The position numbers and the translations under genes were made by a program. Shown here piece by piece: positions 60,506-64,000 of a stretch of DNA of 64,000 nt. Source of the DNA: Bacillus_BD oryzisoli_A (GTDB lineage: Bacteria > Bacillota > Bacilli > Bacillales > Cytobacillaceae); the NCBI RefSeq assembly GCF_043641075.1, contig NZ_JBHZRC010000001.1, forward strand, positions 1,798,001 through 1,862,000, in the 5' to 3' direction. The notes under the pieces are model-generated. The model saw only the letters and a list, made by a program, of their open reading frames with translations. It was not told the origin of the DNA and did no database searches. Numbering within the stretch: the stretch's first letter is position 1; each line of letters starts with the position of its first letter.

Positions 60506-62197
60506 TTATAGCTTAAATTTAGAAATAATAAATAGAAGATCCTCCGCCATTTTAGATAGAAATTGTGCCGATGCAGCCACTTCCTCCATTGCGGCAAACT
60601 GTTCTTGCGTCGCTGCAGCACTCTCTTGACTGTTATGGGAACTTTTCTCAGCAATCTCTGTCGCTTTTTCTATTGATTCCTTAATCCGGCTGCTTGCCCT
60701 TATCATCGTTTCTACAGACGAACTAACTTCAACAACCTTTTCTGTCACTTTTCCCATTGCCTGAGAAATAGATTTGAATGCATGATAGGCCTCTTCTGTT
60801 TCTTTCAGACCCTGATCAACCTGCGTATTTTCCTGTTCCATCATTTGAACAGATTCCATTGTTTCAAGCTGGATATGGTGTATCATTTTTGTTATTTGAC
60901 CTGCTGAACGTTTCGATTCCTCGGCCAGCTTTCTAACCTCTTCGGCAACAACGGCGAAACCTCTTCCATGTTCACCCGCTCTTGCAGCTTCAATAGCTGC
61001 ATTTAAGGCAAGTAAATTCGTCTGTTCAGCAACACCTGTAATGATTTCAATAATTTGGCTTATTTCATTTGAGCGCTCTCTTAATGAATGGATGGAATTG
61101 CTCGCCTTTGATACAGTTTGTTGGATTTGATTCATTTGTCCTACAACATGGTCAATATACTTTTCTCCTTCACCAGTTAAATCGCTTGTCTTTTTCGTTA
61201 AATTCAGCATCTCCTCACTATTTTCTGCTACCTGTTGAATGCCGTTATTCATATCATTGATTAAACTAGATAATGCTTTATATTGAATTAATTGCTGTTC
61301 GATGCCTTCCGCGCTGTCCTGCGTCATTCTCGATACCTGCTCGGCAGCAGAAGTGCTCTCTGCTGCACTAGCAGCCAATTCTTCACTACTTGACGCAACA
61401 CTTGTCGATGATTCCTGAATTTGCCCTACCACCATTCGCAAATCCTGTACCATTTTATTGTAGGAATCGTAAAGATCTCCCACCTCGTCATTTGATTTTT
61501 TCTTCAGCTTTTTGATATGTAAGTCTCCTTCTGCAACCTTATGAAGAACCTCTGCAGCCTGTTTTATCGGCTTTGATATTGAACGGCTCATTAGTATCGA
61601 TAGAGCGACACCTAAACATACACTTACGATCCCTATTACTAGGACAAAAAGCTTTGTACTAGAAACTAAATCTGATGCTTCTTTAATCCCGCTAAATACA
61701 ATTTTCTCCTGTCCTTTATCGAGTTCTGCAATTTTTTTCTGGAAGACGTTTGAAATTGTTTTTCCTGATGTGTTCATTAAATTTTTATATCCGATTTCAT
61801 CGCCTGCATTTTTCAGCTTTATTTCCTTTTGAACAATCTCATCGTTTCTTATCTGAAAAGCAGATAGTTGTTTAATAATCTCTATATCCTTCTCATTGTT
61901 GTATGCTTTTAGCATGTTTTTGAGGGTTTCTTTTGCCTGGGCCAGGTACTCATCATATTGTGCTACATATGTTTTATCACCTGTTAATAAGTAATTTTTT
62001 ATTGCATTGGATTGATCAAAATAAAGGATCTGTAAATCTTTCGCAAACATTGCATTTTCTACGTTTTCTTCAATAAGCTGTTTGTAGGTATGCTCTGTAA
62101 AACTTATTCTATTAATTGAAATGAAACTGCCAATCACTAATAATAAAAGAATAAACAAAAATCCTGCTAATAGTTTTTTGCCTATTGTTAGTCCCAT
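60506..62197 (-). CDS. methyl-accepting chemotaxis protein
   Basis: The 563-residue receptor has membrane segments at about 9-30 and 184-206, a four-helix sensor domain (4HB_MCP type) between them, a HAMP domain (about 207-260) and a signalling hairpin whose tip reads VAEQTNLLALNAAIEAARAG, then EHGRGFAVVAEEVRKLAE. The ligand-binding part is outside the membrane. AAGGGG precedes the ATG. It leads an apparent operon with the DctP lipoprotein gene. Confidence 0.93.
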   Translation of the reverse strand: MGLTIGKKLLAGFLFILLLLVIGSFISINRISFTEHTYKQLIEENVENAMFAKDLQILYFDQSNAIKNYLLTGDKTYVAQYDEYLAQAKETLKNMLKAYNNEKDIEIIKQLSAFQIRNDEIVQKEIKLKNAGDEIGYKNLMNTSGKTISNVFQKKIAELDKGQEKIVFSGIKEASDLVSSTKLFVLVIGIVSVCLGVALSILMSRSISKPIKQAAEVLHKVAEGDLHIKKLKKKSNDEVGDLYDSYNKMVQDLRMVVGQIQESSTSVASSSEELAASAAESTSAAEQVSRMTQDSAEGIEQQLIQYKALSSLINDMNNGIQQVAENSEEMLNLTKKTSDLTGEGEKYIDHVVGQMNQIQQTVSKASNSIHSLRERSNEISQIIEIITGVAEQTNLLALNAAIEAARAGEHGRGFAVVAEEVRKLAEESKRSAGQITKMIHHIQLETMESVQMMEQENTQVDQGLKETEEAYHAFKSISQAMGKVTEKVVEVSSSVETMIRASSRIKESIEKATEIAEKSSHNSQESAAATQEQFAAMEEVAASAQFLSKMAEDLLFIISKFKL

Positions 62198-62342
62198 AAC
62201 AAGTTCCCCTTTTATATTAATAAGGCAATTTTAACGCATCCGATATGTTATGGTCTGTGAGAAAAATAACAATTATCAGTCAAAATAAAACTTTTGACCT
62301 ATTTCGATGCAGCCACTTTATTACGGAGGCCCATATGTACAT

Positions 62343-62377
62343 AAAAAGGCTACCCGTCATAGAAACGGATAGCCTTT
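62343..62377 (-). terminator. terminator after prkA
   Basis: AAAGGCTA and CCGT pair with ACGG and TAGCCTTT; the minus strand continues TTTTTATG. Confidence 0.8.
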
Positions 62378-62398
62378 CAGCAATTATATATGGTCCTA

Positions 62399-64000
62399 TT
62401 AACGATTTAATAAGCTGCCGACATAGCGCAGTAATTCATTAGCAGAAGTAGAATTATAACCATGTTCATCAATTAGACGTGCAACCACTTCATTTACCTT
62501 TTTCAGCTGCTGCTCATCCGGCGTTTTCGTAGATGTCGTAATTTTCACTACATCCTTTAAATCAGCAAATAGCTTTTTCTGAATAGCCTCACGCAGGCGG
62601 TCATGTGAGTTATAATCAAATCGTTTCCCTTTACGTGCATAGGCTGAAATTCTAATTAATATCTCCTCACGGAAAGCTTTTTTAGCATTTTCAGAAATTC
62701 CAATCTGTTCCTCAATCGAACGCATTAGTTTTTCATCTGGATTAATTTCCTCACCTGTGAGCGGGTCACGAAGCTTGATTTTATTGCAGTAGGCCTCGAC
62801 ATTATCTAAATAGTTATCCATCAATGTTTTCGCAGATTCCTCATAGGAATAAACAAATGCCTTTTGTACCTCTTTTTTCGCAATATCATCATATTCTTTT
62901 CGTGCAAGTGAGATATAATTTAAATAGCGTTCACGTAATTCCGCTGTAATGGATGGATGCTGATCCAAGCCTTCCTTCAAGGAACGGAGTACATCCAATG
63001 CATTGATGCTTGTCATTTCTTTACGGATGATCGTGGAGGAAATCCTGTTGATGACATAACGAGGGTCAATACCGCTCATTCCTTCATCTACATATTCCTT
63101 TTTCAGCTCCTCTACATCCGCTCGATTATAGCCTTCGACATTTTCTCCATCATAAAGGCGCATTTTCTTCACTAAATCAATATCACCTTTTTTAGGTTCC
63201 TTTAATCTAGTTAGAATCGTAAACATTGCCGCTACCTTCAATGTATGTGGGGCAATGTGTACATCAGACACATCGCTTTCGCGGATCATTTTTTCATAGA
63301 TTTTCTCTTCTTCCGTCACTTTTAAATTGTACGGAATTGGCATCACAATAATCCTAGAATGTAGTGCTTCATTTTTCTTATTTGAAATAAAGGAACGATA
63401 TTCCGTTTCATTGGTATGAGCCACAATTAATTCATCAGCACTTATGAGTGCAAACCTTCCTGCTTTGAAATTCCCCTCCTGCGTTAGTGATAATAAATGC
63501 CAGAGGAATTTTTCATCACATTTTAGCATTTCCTGGAACTCCATCATACCACGGTTTGCTTTATTTAATTCACCGTCAAATCGATATGCCCGTGGGTCAG
63601 ACTCCGAACCATACTCCGCAATCGTTGAAAAGTCAATACTTCCTGTTAAATCTGCAATGTCCTGCGATTTTGGATCAGATGGACTAAATGTACCAATTCC
63701 AACCCGACGGTCCTCTGAGAAAAATACTCTTTCAACCATTACATCTTCGATTCGTCCATCATACTCCTGCTCCAAGCGCATTAAATTTAGTGGTGAAAGA
63801 TTCCCTTCAATTCGAATTCCATATTCATCGTAAAAATCCTTACGTAAATGATGCGGAATTAGATGAAGCGGATCTTCATGCATTGGGCAGCCCTTGATAC
63901 CATAGACAGCTCCCCTGTCAGATAATGAATATCCCTCTAAACCTCTTTTTAGCATCGTTACTAAAGTAGATTTACCGCCGCTAACAGGACCCATTAACAG
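62399..64000 (-). CDS. prkA: serine protein kinase PrkA, partial (N terminus beyond window)
   Basis: At least 533 residues are visible and the frame runs off the right edge. The usual length is about 630, so roughly 100 N-terminal residues are missing. The Walker A GPVSGGKSTL, the KGCPMHEDPLHLIP block, the SSTIIRKEMTSINALDVLRSLK region and the C-terminal kinase-like domain are typical of PrkA, an AAA-domain protein active in sporulation. The usual second Gly of the P loop (GPVGGGKST, as I recall it) is Ser here; the GxxxxGKS/T pattern is kept. Confidence 0.94.
   Translation of the reverse strand: MLMGPVSGGKSTLVTMLKRGLEGYSLSDRGAVYGIKGCPMHEDPLHLIPHHLRKDFYDEYGIRIEGNLSPLNLMRLEQEYDGRIEDVMVERVFFSEDRRVGIGTFSPSDPKSQDIADLTGSIDFSTIAEYGSESDPRAYRFDGELNKANRGMMEFQEMLKCDEKFLWHLLSLTQEGNFKAGRFALISADELIVAHTNETEYRSFISNKKNEALHSRIIVMPIPYNLKVTEEEKIYEKMIRESDVSDVHIAPHTLKVAAMFTILTRLKEPKKGDIDLVKKMRLYDGENVEGYNRADVEELKKEYVDEGMSGIDPRYVINRISSTIIRKEMTSINALDVLRSLKEGLDQHPSITAELRERYLNYISLARKEYDDIAKKEVQKAFVYSYEESAKTLMDNYLDNVEAYCNKIKLRDPLTGEEINPDEKLMRSIEEQIGISENAKKAFREEILIRISAYARKGKRFDYNSHDRLREAIQKKLFADLKDVVKITTSTKTPDEQQLKKVNEVVARLIDEHGYNSTSANELLRYVGSLLNR

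Overview
The window is a low-GC, chromosomal stretch of an endospore-forming member of the Bacillaceae. The evidence is a run of genes whose products and order match the yha/yhd/yhc neighbourhoods of Bacillus subtilis: hit, serC, trpP, yhaH, scoC, yhaI, yhaJ, prsA, yhaL, yhaN, yhaO, yhaP, yhaQ, hemZ, yhaX, yheA, then spoVR, yhdB, yhcU, yhcT, yhcQ, yhbH and prkA. Sporulation genes (scoC, yhaL, an alpha/beta SASP, a CotF-like coat protein, spoVR, yhbH, prkA, two YjcZ micro-proteins) are spread throughout. I see no rRNA, CRISPR array, prophage or insertion sequence.

Layout. 1-507: a duplicated non-coding repeat with hairpins, then a terminator in front of hit. 508-9035: hit, serC, trpP (with a TRAP-type NAG-repeat leader), yhaH, scoC, small membrane proteins, prsA, yhaL and a divergent YhaM-like HD nuclease. 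9068-12786 (minus): the nucleoside salvage operon pdp-deoC-cdd-nupC. 13045-17258: yhaO-yhaN (SbcD/SbcC-like). 17394-19545: the yhaQ-yhaP ABC exporter. 19695-23664: yhzD, hemZ, yhaX (with an Asn in place of the HAD nucleophile), yheA and two small genes. 23913-24204: a tRNA-like 61-base cloverleaf directly in front of a SASP gene. 24531-26998: a Fur-box feoA-feoB-FeoB-associated iron operon. 27217-29790: a gene remnant, a GNAT acetyltransferase, an orphan sporulation-type histidine kinase and a frameshifted MerR regulator. 29855-37391: a CNNM/CBS protein (YhdP-like), then cydABDC for cytochrome bd. 37565-44484: guanine-riboswitch-controlled pbuG, a YitT protein, an AI-2E permease, the second CNNM/CBS paralogue (YhdT-like) and spoVR. 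44700-53657: yhdB, pgcA, a bdbC-thioredoxin pair, yhcU, yhcT, an aldo/keto reductase, a Pit phosphate transporter with its PhoU-like partner, and pbuO behind a PurR operator. 53734-64000: an autoregulated regulator-hydrolase pair, yhcQ, a YczE-type membrane protein, a lactonase, and the yhbH ... prkA sporulation kinase locus with a chemoreceptor and an orphan TRAP binding protein placed between them.

How the parts work together. Purine and nucleoside economy recurs: nucleoside import and breakdown (pdp operon), base import under a guanine riboswitch (pbuG) and under PurR (pbuO). Oxygen-limited respiration (cyd), ferrous iron uptake (feo), secretion folding (prsA, bdbC) and cation homeostasis (the two CNNM proteins) are the other housekeeping themes. 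The most unusual points are the tRNA-like element before the SASP gene, the shared SD-hairpin-TTG leader of the two CNNM paralogues, and the chemoreceptor/TRAP-binding-protein pair inside the prkA-yhbH locus.
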